Shown here piece by piece: positions 37,901-45,583 of a DNA stretch of 64,000 nucleotides (its first letter is position 1; every line of letters starts with the position of its first letter). This DNA comes from Lepisosteus oculatus. Its lineage: Eukaryota; Chordata; Actinopteri; Semionotiformes; Lepisosteidae. Under the pieces are notes generated by a model. It searched no databases. It was not told the origin of the DNA and saw only the letters and a list, made by a program, of their open reading frames with translations. Both the position numbers and the translations under genes were made by a program. The stretch covers positions 12,144,001 through 12,208,000 of the forward strand of contig NC_090697.1 in assembly GCF_040954835.1 (NCBI RefSeq). The letters run 5' to 3'.

Positions 37901-40900
37901 CCTAATTGTATACAAACACTATATGCCAATTAATCAGAATGCTCATTTAAACTCGTCACCCATCGGCATTAGAAAACGTATTTCGGATGGCATTTTCATA
38001 CTTGAATTACTTCAAAAATGAATGCCACTGTCCCTTTGATCCATCTACCTGCTTGTATACTTGGAAAACATAAAAAAGGTATCCTCGGAAGAGGCTTCAT
38101 TTGCCTTACCAAACTGGAAAACAAGGAGAAAGTGGCACAGCATCAATGTGCAACAGCAACAGTCTGACACTCCTCTGCCATATGTATGCCAGTGTATGGC
38201 ATCTGGAAAGACATTTGGTTCGGCCCAAAAGCCCCCACAAAAGCCACCCAGAGCCTCAGGTTCTGTCTGCGTTGTAGAAAGAGTGCTGGACATGACTACA
38301 TTGCTGCATGCTCCCACAACACCATCAGCCCAGTCCACCGACAACCTGCTTCAACAGGGAACATTTTACGGAGACGACACCTTAACACTCTACATGTAAC
38401 TTTTGTGTTAACATCACATAAAAGAGTAAACATAACAGGTGCCTCTAGTTCTGCAAGGCCATAACTAGAGGAAATGCCTCCGATGGCACAGTTGAAAACA
38501 GAAATAAGCACGACACTTGGAAAATATAGCCAATGTAATCCAAGGGTTTTCCCACTAAGCCCTAGACATCAGCTTTATAACACTGTAACGCATACGGCCG
38601 ACACTGCAGGGTGGTGCGAGCCGGCTCACCAGCGGGGCGACGTCGCCGCCCTTCCCTGTGAATGGCAGGGACCACAGCCGCCGGGCTGATGGGAGATTTC
38701 CCTTCAGCTCAACTGGCTGGGTCCCCGTTGAGTGACGCCCGAGGCCCGGGTTCGAGTCCCCGACGATTGGGGGGGGGGGAGGGCCGACCTGAGGCGGCAG
38801 CGGCGAGGGCGCATACCCACGTGAACCCGAGAGCACTGCAATATGCACTGGACAGTATCCACATCTTCCTAATCTCTTTCTGCACATCTCTTCGTGCAAG
38901 GACACATTTGTGAATAGTGACATCACCACAGTACATGCACAGATTGTGGTCTTACAGTTACGTACATTCCTTTGGACAATTTGCACTGACACACCTATAC
39001 GCCCCATCATCAAATGGCCTTTATCCAATATTTTAGAAATAAATCATACAAATAGAAATCAACAACCTGGATAATAAGAATTCTTGTAACCCCCTTTCAT
39101 TTTTAATTTGGTTAAGGTAATAGATATGATTTGGCAGCGTTGTTTCTGGACCGCACGTGACAAGTCCCCCCCCAACAGGGTAAGAGCTTTATTAGTTTCT
39201 ATAACATTCCAGGGTGAAAACACCCAAAACGGCCGCAGATCTCAATTTTTGACTCCGCTATGTCAAGTGGTGCTTCTGACCGAAATAACCGGCTTGTGGA
39301 AATGAAAAATTGCTTATGGCCCTGCCTCCACAGCACTAAAGCTCAGCGGAAGGAAATAAAGAGAGAATCTGAAGTGACAGGTTTCTTGATCTCTGGTCAG
39401 CCTGGCAGAATATGGATCTGTTAAAAACACGACAGGGAGATCAGCTCACATTAACAGCTACTGTCACACTAGATCTCTGAAACGGGGCACTGAGGGTGGT
39501 GAAAAACAGCAAAGAGCCCCAGCGGTCACCTTGTCCCTCGTGCAGAACTCTGTCCTTGAAACGCCCGGGTATCTGTCATTTTGAGTGGCTAGAGAAAGAG
39601 CCGACAGTCTCGCTGTTTAAGAATGCAGTATTACTGCTTTTCTGGCTCCACGTCAGTGAAGAGCAGCTTCTACAGTGGGCCTGTAAAGAGTATTCACAAT
39701 TACTCAGTGAATAAATCACCTTTAAAAAGATATAAAGGGAAAATGGTAATACAAGCTTGGTTCTTTAATTTAATTTTTTTTTTTTTACAGGTACAGGGGG
39801 GAAAAAAAAAGTGTTTTTACAGCCAAGGCTTTTCAGGTGCCTCAGTGCGACACTCCCTGGGTGCTGTGCGGAACTGGGGCAGAGCTGCAATTCATCAAGT
39901 GCTGTAGCTCCTGCTTACTTCAGCACTTCCGCCCATGGGGAAAAGCCAGAGAAAGGGGTCTGTGGAGCTCGTATTCATGTCATATTAGCTAAAAAAAACA
40001 CCAAGTCACCAGTTTGCACATTTTTGCAAACATTTTTTTGCACATTCCCCAAAACGCCCTAAAGAACAGAATTTGTGGAAGAGATCAAAACTAGTTTACC
40101 TCCTACACCTTACATTGTAACGGACCCTAAAGTAGACAGGGGTCAAATTTGAGTATTTGCCTTGCTACTGGGTCTGGACCTTCTGACAGTGGAGTAATTC
40201 ACTTGTCTTGGAAGATGGCAATCTGGGTTCGATTCCCTATCAGATCTGCCGGTCTCACAGGTGGCTGCAATATTAAATAAACTACGAATATTGACAGAGG
40301 AAGATAGGCTGTCATTTGTATTCCAGTGCCTTTAAGATGGGATAGTTTATTGTCAGAGTCTCCTGAATGTTTCCGTTTGTCTTAAAATAAAAGAAAATTT
40401 AACCACTCTACAGAAGGTCTCTCAATGGATAATATTTTTCTCCAACAAAATTAAAGTAACATTATAGTCTATTATATAGCTATATTATAATAATAATAAT
40501 AACTATTATTAACTATATAACTATTATTAGATACATTAGCTTGCAAAAGCATTAAGCACAGTCCAGATGTTACAAAAATACCAACATACTCACTGGAACA
40601 ACTTTTGACTGGGTAAGAAGAATTTAATCTTGGATAGTGGTGTTTTTGTTTTATAATTATGTGCGATTTAATAATTCAGCATTTTATGCTAAACTCTCTC
40701 ACCCATGCCAACCTTCTCTATATTACTTGTGATTAAGGACAAAATATTAACCTAGCCTGTTCAAGACAGTAAACGTGTCTTTGACAAACAGTATCTTACA
40801 AAAAAAAAATGAAGTGGAAACAGGGCCGACGTTTTGAAAACACATGGTTCCTGATTGTGACCACCGGCAGTAAGAAACTATTTGCCCTGGATATGAATAA

Positions 40901-43900
40901 TTATGATTAGTTTACAAAGCAGATTAAGGAAATTCAAATAGCAGTGACGGGAACCTCCTCAGCTTCAGATTATAAACTAAATTAAATCAGTTTTGCCAAA
41001 GCAATATTTTATACACACTTCAGTTTATTAATCAACTGCAGGTAATTGATCAACTGTGCAGATCAGAGACCGTACTTAATTTGTACCTCCCAAAGCAATT
41101 CTCTTAGCCTTGAAGCTTTGCATTCATTTTCCTTCAATACCCCACATCACTAGTCTTTAATAGAGTGCAGTACATTTCTTGACACTGTTGGCAGAATATG
41201 CCACTAGATATGATTCTCATCATGACAGAAAAATACGGGGGCCTGTTTTAATGATTACAGACTGGTAGCTCTCACAGCTACTGGAATGAAATGCTCTGGA
41301 AGGCCGGTCTTGGGGTATATTAACTCTATGGCACCTGAGTGTTTAGACCCCCTGCAGTCTGCATAACAACAGGTCAACTGACAACGCTATATCCCGAGCA
41401 ATTCACACTGCCTTGGGTCATTTGGATGAAAAAGACACGTATGTTACAATGCTATTCACCGATTACACCTCCACCTTTAACACTCTAATTCCATCCAGAC
41501 TAGTCAGCAAATTCAATGATCTGGGTATCAGCACCTCTCTTTGCAGCTGGATTTTGGAATTCCTTACCACAGGCTGTGAGGGTGGATGGAAAGCTTTTTT
41601 TCACTCTGACCATCAATATGGGTGCCCCTCGGGGCTATGTGCTTAGCCCCCTGCTGTTTTCCTTGTTTACCCACGATCGTGTGTCCAGACGCAGCACCAA
41701 CTCCATCTACAAGCAAGCTGACGATACTATCATCATTGATCAAATCAATAGTAATGGTGAAATATCCCTACAGGGATGAGATGAGGTCAGGAGCCTGGTG
41801 GAGTGGCGCTTTGACAATAATCTCTCTCTCAACGTCAGCAAAACCAAAGAGCTGGTCATGGATTTTAGAAAGCAGTTTGGGGACCACACCCCTATTCACA
41901 TCAATGAGGTGGCTGTAGAGATGGTTAGCAGCTTCAAGTTCCTGGGTACCTTCATGACTAACGATTTTACATGGTCCCAGCATGTAGCTGGAGCTACAAA
42001 AAAGGTGTAACAGCGCCTCTACTTCCTCAGTTGAAAAAAATGTGCTCTATTTTACAGGTGCGCTATTGAGAGTGTGCTCAGGTGTGGGGTTACAGTGTGG
42101 TTTGGCAGCAGCTCGTTGTCTGACCGGAAGGTGTCACAGGGGGTGATCAGGTCAGCCTCGTCCATCACCGGAGTACAGCTCCCCTCTACTGTGGACATTT
42201 TTACATCTCGCTGTCTCAGGAAGGCTGGACGTGTCGCTAAGGACCCCAGTCATCCTGGTTTCTCACTTTCCTCTCCCCTGCCCTTGGGGGCGGAGCGGTA
42301 GCTCTGTGGCTGAGGATCTGCGCCTGTGGCTGGAAGGTTGCCGGTTTGTATCCTGCAGCCGGCAGAGGAATCCTACTCCGTTGGGCCCCTGAGCAAGGCC
42401 CTTAATCCCAACTGCTCCAGGGGTGCTGTACAATGGCTGACCCTGCGCTCTGACCACAAGCTTCTCTCCCTGTCTGTGTGTCTCATGGAGAGCAAGCTGG
42501 GGTATGCAAAAAGACAAATTCCTAATGCAAGAAATTGTAAAGGGTTAATAAAGTGACGTTATCTTATGGTAAGCAATATGAGCATAAAGGCACGAACTTC
42601 CAGATTCAGAGATAGCTTCTTCCTGCAAGCTGTCAAGTTATTAAATTCCACCTCTACTCTGCACACTTCTTGTGCTGACTTTTATTTACGTTGTGTGTTA
42701 ACTTTGTTGTTGCTGCTGTAGTTTGGTGTTCCCTTAATTTCTCTGTATTGGAGCATACATGCAAATAAGCATGGCAGTTGGGCATATCACAAATAAGCTG
42801 AACTGCAATGAGATTTCCTACTGTCCAATTAAAATAACCACCTATTGAATTAACTGAAATGAAAGTGAAATTAACTGCGTGCTCTGCATCTAAAGTATGT
42901 GGTCATGAGGTTTACAGATTACAATATCCTCATTTGAGAAAATAATAAGTAATAAGTGAAGCATATGAACTGACAAACAGCATACATATTCAAGAGAGTT
43001 TTCATTATTGAATGAAACTATAAGTAAATCTCTCCTGTGCTCCTGAAGACCAATAATATTTTACCGCTCTCTGTGCTCGGTTTCAGGAATATCATTATAT
43101 TGGTGTACTGTTGCCGTAAACCAAACATTAACCTTTGTGGACTCCTCGGTTTGCTTACAAACAGTGCAGCTTAATATTGCCAAATCAAACCAAAGTGTAT
43201 TTATCAAATGCACAACGTGCAGCAGTCGTTGTTGGCAATGAAATGAAAGCAGACATACAGCACATGGGTGAGAATTATACTACAGACACACCCCTTACAA
43301 GCAGCTGAAGTTTCAGATAAGCTCCTGCGCTTCACTGAAAAACTAATTAGAAGGCTTTTGCATTTTTAGCCCCATCCAAATTCCAAGGGGCTAAAAACAT
43401 GACTGCAATCCGTTTTAAAAGGGTCCAAACAGCATAACTAAAGCCAAAAAAACATGAGGCAGGAGAGTTTCCAAGTCCACAAATCAGAATCTCTGCAATG
43501 AACAAGAACTGCGAGGCAAAACACAAGAAATCAGGTACTAAAGGGCCTGTTGAGCTTCTGTAACGGACCAAGGGTGTTGCTCGCTGCCTTGTAAAAAAAA
43601 AAACAGCGCATCTTACCTAAAAGAAGCGCCTACCCAAAACGTGTAATATTTGTGAACCAGGGCTTTTACGCTTGGAGCAATTTGTGAATTGCGCTGTAGA
43701 AAAGCGTCTGTTTTCACTGCGCTTGTATTTCCGGTATTCGGATCCATCTCACTTTGTGGCAGCATCTGTGCAGCCGACCAATAAAAACAAACTCCGGCCT
43801 GACAGCGGGCTCAGCACCGCGGGTCTAGGTAGTCAGAAGTAAGGCACTCCAAACAATGTATTAAAGAAAAATACATTTTCCAATGTCACATACAGAGCAT

Positions 43901-44519
43901 GTTACAAGAGCTGGTACATTTTACATTTTACACAAATCATAAAAACATTATAGCGCTATGTTAATAGTGTATATTAAAACTAGTTAAAACTAAAACTCAT
44001 CCTGTAAAGCGCTTTGAGAAGCCACCTTTAAAGGCGCTATATAATAAAGCTTATTATTATTATTATTATTATAATAAGTGTCAAGTGTAAACATGACAAT
44101 ATTTTAAATACAGTGTAAAAATCTAATAAATATCCCTCGGGTTGATCATGTCTCCAAAACCTTGCGCCGACAAACGGGGCTTTTAATGTAAGTGCGCCTA
44201 CCTCGATCTCCGCGTCGCCAGCAAACTCGCCGAGCTCCGTCCCCGCACTCGAGGCCAGCGGCCCGTCCAGGTAGGGCGGCATGATGGGGATGGCGTCCTT
44301 CGTGACCCCTAACGGGGTGATGTGGTGCTTGAGGAAGTGGTCCTCGCAGATGCGGTGGTGGTCGGACAGCACCCGCTCCGTCTCCCTCAGGGCGGCGAGC
44401 CACACTTTCACCCGGGCCTGGTCTCTCGGGAAGCTGAAGAAGCGCTTGCGCGGCCGGTTGGCGAACCCCGCCTTGGGGTAGGTTTTGTTGGGGCACCCCT
44501 GGACCACGCACTGCACCAT
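25864..44519 (-). CDS. e2f6: e2f6: THAP-domain E2F6 transcriptional repressor, eight coding exons
   Basis: Complete gene model, spliced by eye: 44519-44202, 37761-37691, 35320-35271, 34562-34349, 33445-33287, 29711-29597, 28827-28677, 25925-25864. Exon lengths 318, 71, 50, 214, 159, 115, 151 and 62 nt sum to 1140, giving 379 residues and a TAG stop, with all phases matching (0, 2, 1, 2, 2, 0, 1). Domains: THAP zinc finger 1-85, linker to 150, E2F winged-helix DNA-binding domain about 154-219 (RRVYDI at 192-197), coiled coil about 225-265, marked box about 272-345, serine-rich acidic tail. E2F6 binds E2F sites with DP partners and represses in a pocket-protein-independent way; the protein ends without a pocket-binding motif, as expected. 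Mammalian E2F6 lacks the THAP domain, but the zebrafish orthologue is known to carry one. Not verified by transcript data; very sure of identity, sure of most junctions. Confidence 0.93.
26435..26795 (+). repeat. Repeat A, near full length, in e2f6 intron 7
   Basis: Begins GTGGTGCAGAGGTTAGTAGT with GGTTCAATTCTGG (B-box-like), then TTTGCATGTTCTCC, GGTTTCCTCCCAGTCC, GGTCCAGGGTGTATCCAGCC, and ends with a variant GGGATAAGG tail. Confidence 0.75.
26840..27100 (+). mobile_element. Tc1-like transposase C-terminal remnant
   Basis: A frame reads [20 protein letters not shown], then further degenerate text ending ITE-like stop in GGTTCTACCAAGTAT. Compare the fish Tc1 C terminus EQFCKEEWAKI...ETYPK...GGSTKY. 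Many substitutions; dead. Confidence 0.5.
28677..28827 (-). CDS. e2f6: e2f6 coding exon 7: end of the marked box and acidic segment
   Basis: Encodes residues 310-359 ([20 protein letters not shown] onward). [16 protein letters not shown] aligns with VHIRSTNGPIDVYLCE of mammalian E2F6, the last strands of the marked box. It then runs into the acidic stretch [10 protein letters not shown]. The acceptor is TGGTTCCAG|GAC and the donor AGAG|GTAACG. After the marked box the sequence is not conserved with activator E2Fs, consistent with loss of the transactivation domain in this subfamily. Confidence 0.9.
29597..29711 (-). CDS. e2f6: e2f6 coding exon 6: start of the marked box
   Basis: Encodes residues 272-309 ([18 protein letters not shown] to VPMPKE), matching the AYVTYQDIHSIQAFHEQIVIAI region of mammalian E2F6. 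This is the beta-sheet marked box that with the coiled coil forms the DP heterodimer. The exon begins after an AC dinucleotide (CGGCAC|CTCAGC), not AG. The AC choice keeps frame and restores the conserved AYVT residues. The donor is GAG|GTGAGG, phase 0. Confidence 0.94.
30620..32230 (-). mobile_element. CR1-like LINE relic with RT motifs, inside the e2f6 U12 intron
   Basis: On the minus strand: [13 protein letters not shown], then (31870-31820) [11 protein letters not shown] directly joined to LLFIIYIGD. This is the RT core [26 protein letters not shown] with an internal deletion of the QGSVLGP part. [11 protein letters not shown] follows. The 3' part (30640-30900) matches the CR1 3' region. 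There are many stops and frameshifts, and a V-SINE interrupts it at 31180-31456. Confidence 0.75.
31180..31456 (-). mobile_element. V-domain tRNA SINE, copy 1, nested in the CR1 LINE
   Basis: On the minus strand: TGGCTCTTTGGCTAAGGATT (A box), a B box (GGTTCGTATCCCGC), then the conserved V-type central domain GGGCCCCTGAGCAAGGCCCT, TAACCCCAACTGCTCCAGGGG, then TCTCATGGAGAGCAAGC and a tail AAAGTGATCTTA. Copies at 42287 and 51884 are nearly the same. Confidence 0.85.
33229..33252 (+). repeat. (CA)n microsatellite, e2f6 intron 5
   Basis: About twelve CA units, 35 nt inside the intron from the exon 5 end. Confidence 0.9.
33287..33445 (-). CDS. e2f6: e2f6 coding exon 5: dimerisation coiled coil
   Basis: Encodes residues 219-270 ([19 protein letters not shown] onward to [11 protein letters not shown]). 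The heptad-rich stretch [20 protein letters not shown] is the DP-dimerisation leucine zipper and is almost identical in order to mammalian E2F6 ([21 protein letters not shown]). The acceptor is TTTGTTGCAG|GGG. The 3' end has no GT donor at the homologous position; instead it is followed directly by ATATCCTTT, the U12-type AT-AC donor consensus. Confidence 0.95.
33535..34079 (+). mobile_element. 5S-rRNA-headed SINE, copy 3, in e2f6 intron 4
   Basis: Plus orientation: CTCACAGCTGGCAGCCCCAC, CTCAGCAGGTGTGAGCCTGG, TCAGTACCTGGATGGGAGAC, then the body and a tail TGTAAAGCGCTATATAAGTG with ATT units. It fills most of the 0.9-kb intron and lies antisense to the gene, ending about 90 nt from exon 5. Confidence 0.88.
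34185..34202 (+). repeat. (GA)n microsatellite
   Basis: About nine GA units, e2f6 intron 4. Confidence 0.85.
34349..34562 (-). CDS. e2f6: e2f6 coding exon 4: E2F winged-helix DNA-binding domain
   Basis: Encodes residues 148-217 ([16 protein letters not shown] to NQIQW). The recognition helix [15 protein letters not shown] is fully conserved; the arginines of RRVYDI contact the E2F-site GC core and the helix also serves DP pairing. The acceptor is CTCTTTTCAG|AAG and the donor TGGGT|GTAAGT. The acceptor is a tandem CAGAAG, so use of the second AG would remove one glutamate without shifting frame. The reading frame happens to stay open upstream into the intron (to 34944), which should not be mistaken for coding sequence. 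Confidence 0.95.
34840..34925 (-). repeat. Repeat A fragment, e2f6 intron 3
   Basis: CACGAACCCAGGAAGAACAT, GCAAACTCCACACAGATAGC and CCAGGGCCCCAGTGCTGTGA are the reversed 5' half of repeat A. Confidence 0.65.
35271..35320 (-). CDS. e2f6: e2f6 coding exon 3 (50-nt microexon)
   Basis: A 50-nt microexon with acceptor AAATCACAG and donor AAAAG|GTACGG. It takes two bases from exon 2 and leaves one base for exon 4, exactly the phase change (2 to 1) needed to join exon 2 to exon 4. It encodes about residues 130-146, including [13 protein letters not shown], an acidic linker roughly placed like the INVEGLLPSK part of mammalian E2F6. Without it the frame between the THAP exon and the DNA-binding exon cannot be kept by exon 2 alone. 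Found by phase logic plus splice signals; needs transcript support. Confidence 0.72.
37691..37761 (-). CDS. e2f6: e2f6 coding exon 2 (71-nt linker exon)
   Basis: A small exon between a long pyrimidine tract ending AAAACAG and a consensus donor GA|GTAAGT. Only one frame is open, and it is the one required by the phase-0 end of exon 1. It encodes residues 107-129 plus two bases, a charged segment containing [10 protein letters not shown]. The PEET(L/V) stretch resembles the segment before the DNA-binding domain of mammalian E2F6. It has no known fold and probably acts as a flexible linker between the THAP finger and the E2F module. An alternative is that it is a cassette exon. Splice signals and phase make it convincing, although similarity alone would not. 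Confidence 0.75.
38582..38830 (+). mobile_element. TIR-bounded element with tRNA-like body, copy 2, e2f6 intron 1
   Basis: Starts CTGTAACGCATACGGCC and carries GCGAGCCGGCTCACCAGCG, CAGCTCAACTGGCTGG (A-box-like), GGGTTCGAGTCCC (B box) and a G-run. It ends CACGTGAACCCGAG without the final CGTTACAG. About 75-80% like the reversed copy at 7335 by eye. Confidence 0.65.
38835..41170. other. e2f6 intron 1 sequence without recognised features
   Basis: No exon with suitable phase or similarity. A B-box-like GGGTTCGATTCCC at 40213-40226 hints at another decayed tRNA-type SINE. Confidence 0.4.
41180..42750 (+). mobile_element. Rex/L2-type LINE reverse transcriptase relic, split by a SINE
   Basis: Ordered RT motifs across shifting frames: [62 protein letters not shown] (A-DD catalytic box), [67 protein letters not shown]. 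After the SINE it resumes with [16 protein letters not shown], the typical C terminus. Stops and at least two frameshifts make it dead. It lies sense to mboat2 and antisense to e2f6 intron 1. Confidence 0.85.
42287..42556 (+). mobile_element. V-domain tRNA SINE, copy 2, nested in the LINE
   Basis: Starts GGCGGAGCGGTAGCTCTGTG with a GCTGAGGATCTGCGCC A-box region and GGTTGCCGGTTTGTATCC B box, followed by the V-domain and an AATAAAGTGACGTTATCTTA tail. It interrupts the LINE between codons for LPLG and the RT C terminus. Confidence 0.9.
43990..44075 (+). repeat. Retroposon 3' tail with (ATT)n
   Basis: TGTAAAGCGCTTTGAGAAGC, ACCTTTAAAGGCGCTATATA, then ATT units. Reverse match to 15920-16010. It sits 130 nt inside e2f6 intron 1. 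Confidence 0.75.
44202..44519 (-). CDS. e2f6: e2f6 coding exon 1: complete THAP zinc-finger domain
   Basis: This exon encodes residues 1-106. It starts [11 protein letters not shown] and shows the THAP C2CH signature: Cys4, Cys9, then Cys and His as ICEDHF about 50 residues later. An invariant-type Trp (VKVW) and the closing AIPIMPP, which corresponds to the AVPTIF box, are also visible. THAP fingers bind DNA with Zn2+ and normally sit at the extreme N terminus. For that reason the start at 44519 is preferred over an in-frame ATG at 44654, which would prefix 45 residues of low similarity to anything. The start has a purine at -3 and G at +4. The exon ends GAG|GTAGGC in phase 0. It lies inside a CpG-rich block. 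Confidence 0.93.
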
Positions 44520-45308
44520 CGCGGCCGGGCGCCCGGCTCGGACGCTCACGGGGAGCCAGGCACACACGAACACACAGCACAACGAAACGAAACGAAACAG
44601 CCGCCTCCCCAGCTCCACTCCCAATGGCCGCTGAAGTAAGCAGAGGCTGCACACCGGAACCGCAGCAAAACACGTGTCTCAGCCGGGGCTCAGTCTGGCG
44701 GCGCGGAAGGGCAAACTCACAGCGGGGTGAGGGGGGGCTGGCAGCCTTACTGCCCCCCCACCTACTCGCTGGCTGGCCGGCTGGCGGAGTAGGGTCACTT
44801 CGCCGTTTCCGCGGCGCTGTTAGGGCTTAATCAAAACAGCCAAGCACAGGAGCCGGGGGGCGTCTGGCACCTCAGCTGTGCGCGGTTGAAAACAAACGCG
44901 ATACCTTTGCCATCGTTTTTGTTTTCCTTCAGCACCACCGATGCATCTGTCCTTATTTGTTCCCCACCACCACGACTCACTCACTCCCTCCGGGCAGTAT
45001 TTGAAAAATGCAATTGTTTTTATCCTCCCCAAAACAAAAACAACTACTGGACCGACTGGTTTGTTTTTATACTTATTGTGCGGTTTAAGTCGTCAGACTG
45101 CACGAACACACTTGTCTTTTGTCCGCGTTTGTCTTGTTGGTACCTCTCCGGACGTTTCTGCAGGGCGAGTATAATCCGCGGCCCGGCGATCTTCTCCCTT
45201 CCCCGGCGTGCGGGCTGTAAAAACCGGGATCGCTCCGGCTGGGGCCCTCTGATTAGCTGCCGGGCCTGTACATCAGCGCAGAGCCCGCCGCGACCTCCTC
45301 CTCCTCTG

Positions 45309-45313
45309 ATTGG
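45309..45313 (-). promoter_or_regulatory. Inverted CCAAT box (distal of pair)
   Basis: CTGATTGGA, a good NF-Y-type inverted CCAAT, about 190 bp before the mboat2 ATG. It forms a pair with the box at 45343, with start-to-start spacing of 34 bp (about three helical turns). Confidence 0.55.
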
Positions 45314-45342
45314 ATTTGAGAGCCGCCAGTTTCCCCTGAACG

Positions 45343-45347
45343 ATTGG
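45343..45347 (-). promoter_or_regulatory. Inverted CCAAT box (proximal of pair)
   Basis: CGATTGGCC, the second inverted CCAAT of the pair, about 155 bp before the mboat2 ATG. Paired NF-Y boxes at about 30-35 bp are common in promoters of cell-cycle and lipid genes; function here is inferred. Confidence 0.5.
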
Positions 45348-45499
45348 CCCGCAGACAGAAAAGGGTTTGTTTGTTGTGAGCGGCTGTTGGCTGTCGGCGG
45401 AGCTTATAGCCCGGCTGGCTGTCAGCTAGTAGCAGGCGAATCTGGGGATCCACTGGGGGAGAGAGAGAGGGGGATCTTGTACAAAAAACCTTCCTAATC

Positions 45500-45583
45500 A
45501 TGGCTACAGCAACCATATCCTCTTGCACTGGCTCGACCCTGCTGCAGCCAATTAGCGATATCATCAGTCTCCCTATAGACCAG
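45500..45583 (+). CDS. mboat2: mboat2 coding exon 1: lysophospholipid acyltransferase 2 N terminus
   Basis: Encodes 28 residues beginning MATATISSCTGS and ending SLPIDQ, followed by a GTAATG donor in phase 0. The blocks GSTLLQP and LPIDQ match the N terminus of mammalian MBOAT2, whose first coding exon also ends at IDQ before the first transmembrane segment. MBOAT2 is a multi-pass ER enzyme that reacylates lysophosphatidylethanolamine and lysophosphatidic acid in phospholipid remodelling (Lands cycle). The start context is strong (A at -3, G at +4). E2F6 and MBOAT2 lie on the same short-arm region of human chromosome 2, which supports both identifications. No further exon was found before 64000. 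Confidence 0.87.

Larger units (their letters stand above)
44520..45499. promoter_or_regulatory. Shared CpG-rich promoter interval between e2f6 and mboat2
   Basis: A 980-bp interval between two divergent start codons, e2f6 leftward and mboat2 rightward. CpG density is visibly high from about 44200 to 45450, in contrast to the AT-rich flanks, and no TATA box is obvious. This is the usual layout of a bidirectional housekeeping promoter. Transcription start sites cannot be placed from sequence alone. A long open frame (44886-45497) in the mboat2 leader is a by-product of GC richness. Confidence 0.75.

Noticed and set aside
38061..38464. Overlapping 112- and 92-codon plus-strand frames in e2f6 intron 1
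   Set aside because: Cysteine-containing text that hinted at a transposon protein, but no family could be named and frames are broken.
44520..44654. An upstream in-frame start for e2f6 at 44654
   Set aside because: THAP fingers start at the N terminus; the extra 45 residues look like translated 5' leader.
44886..45497. A 203-codon plus-strand frame ending just before mboat2
   Set aside because: Lies in the GC-rich leader/promoter, with no recognisable domain, and stops right before the mboat2 start.
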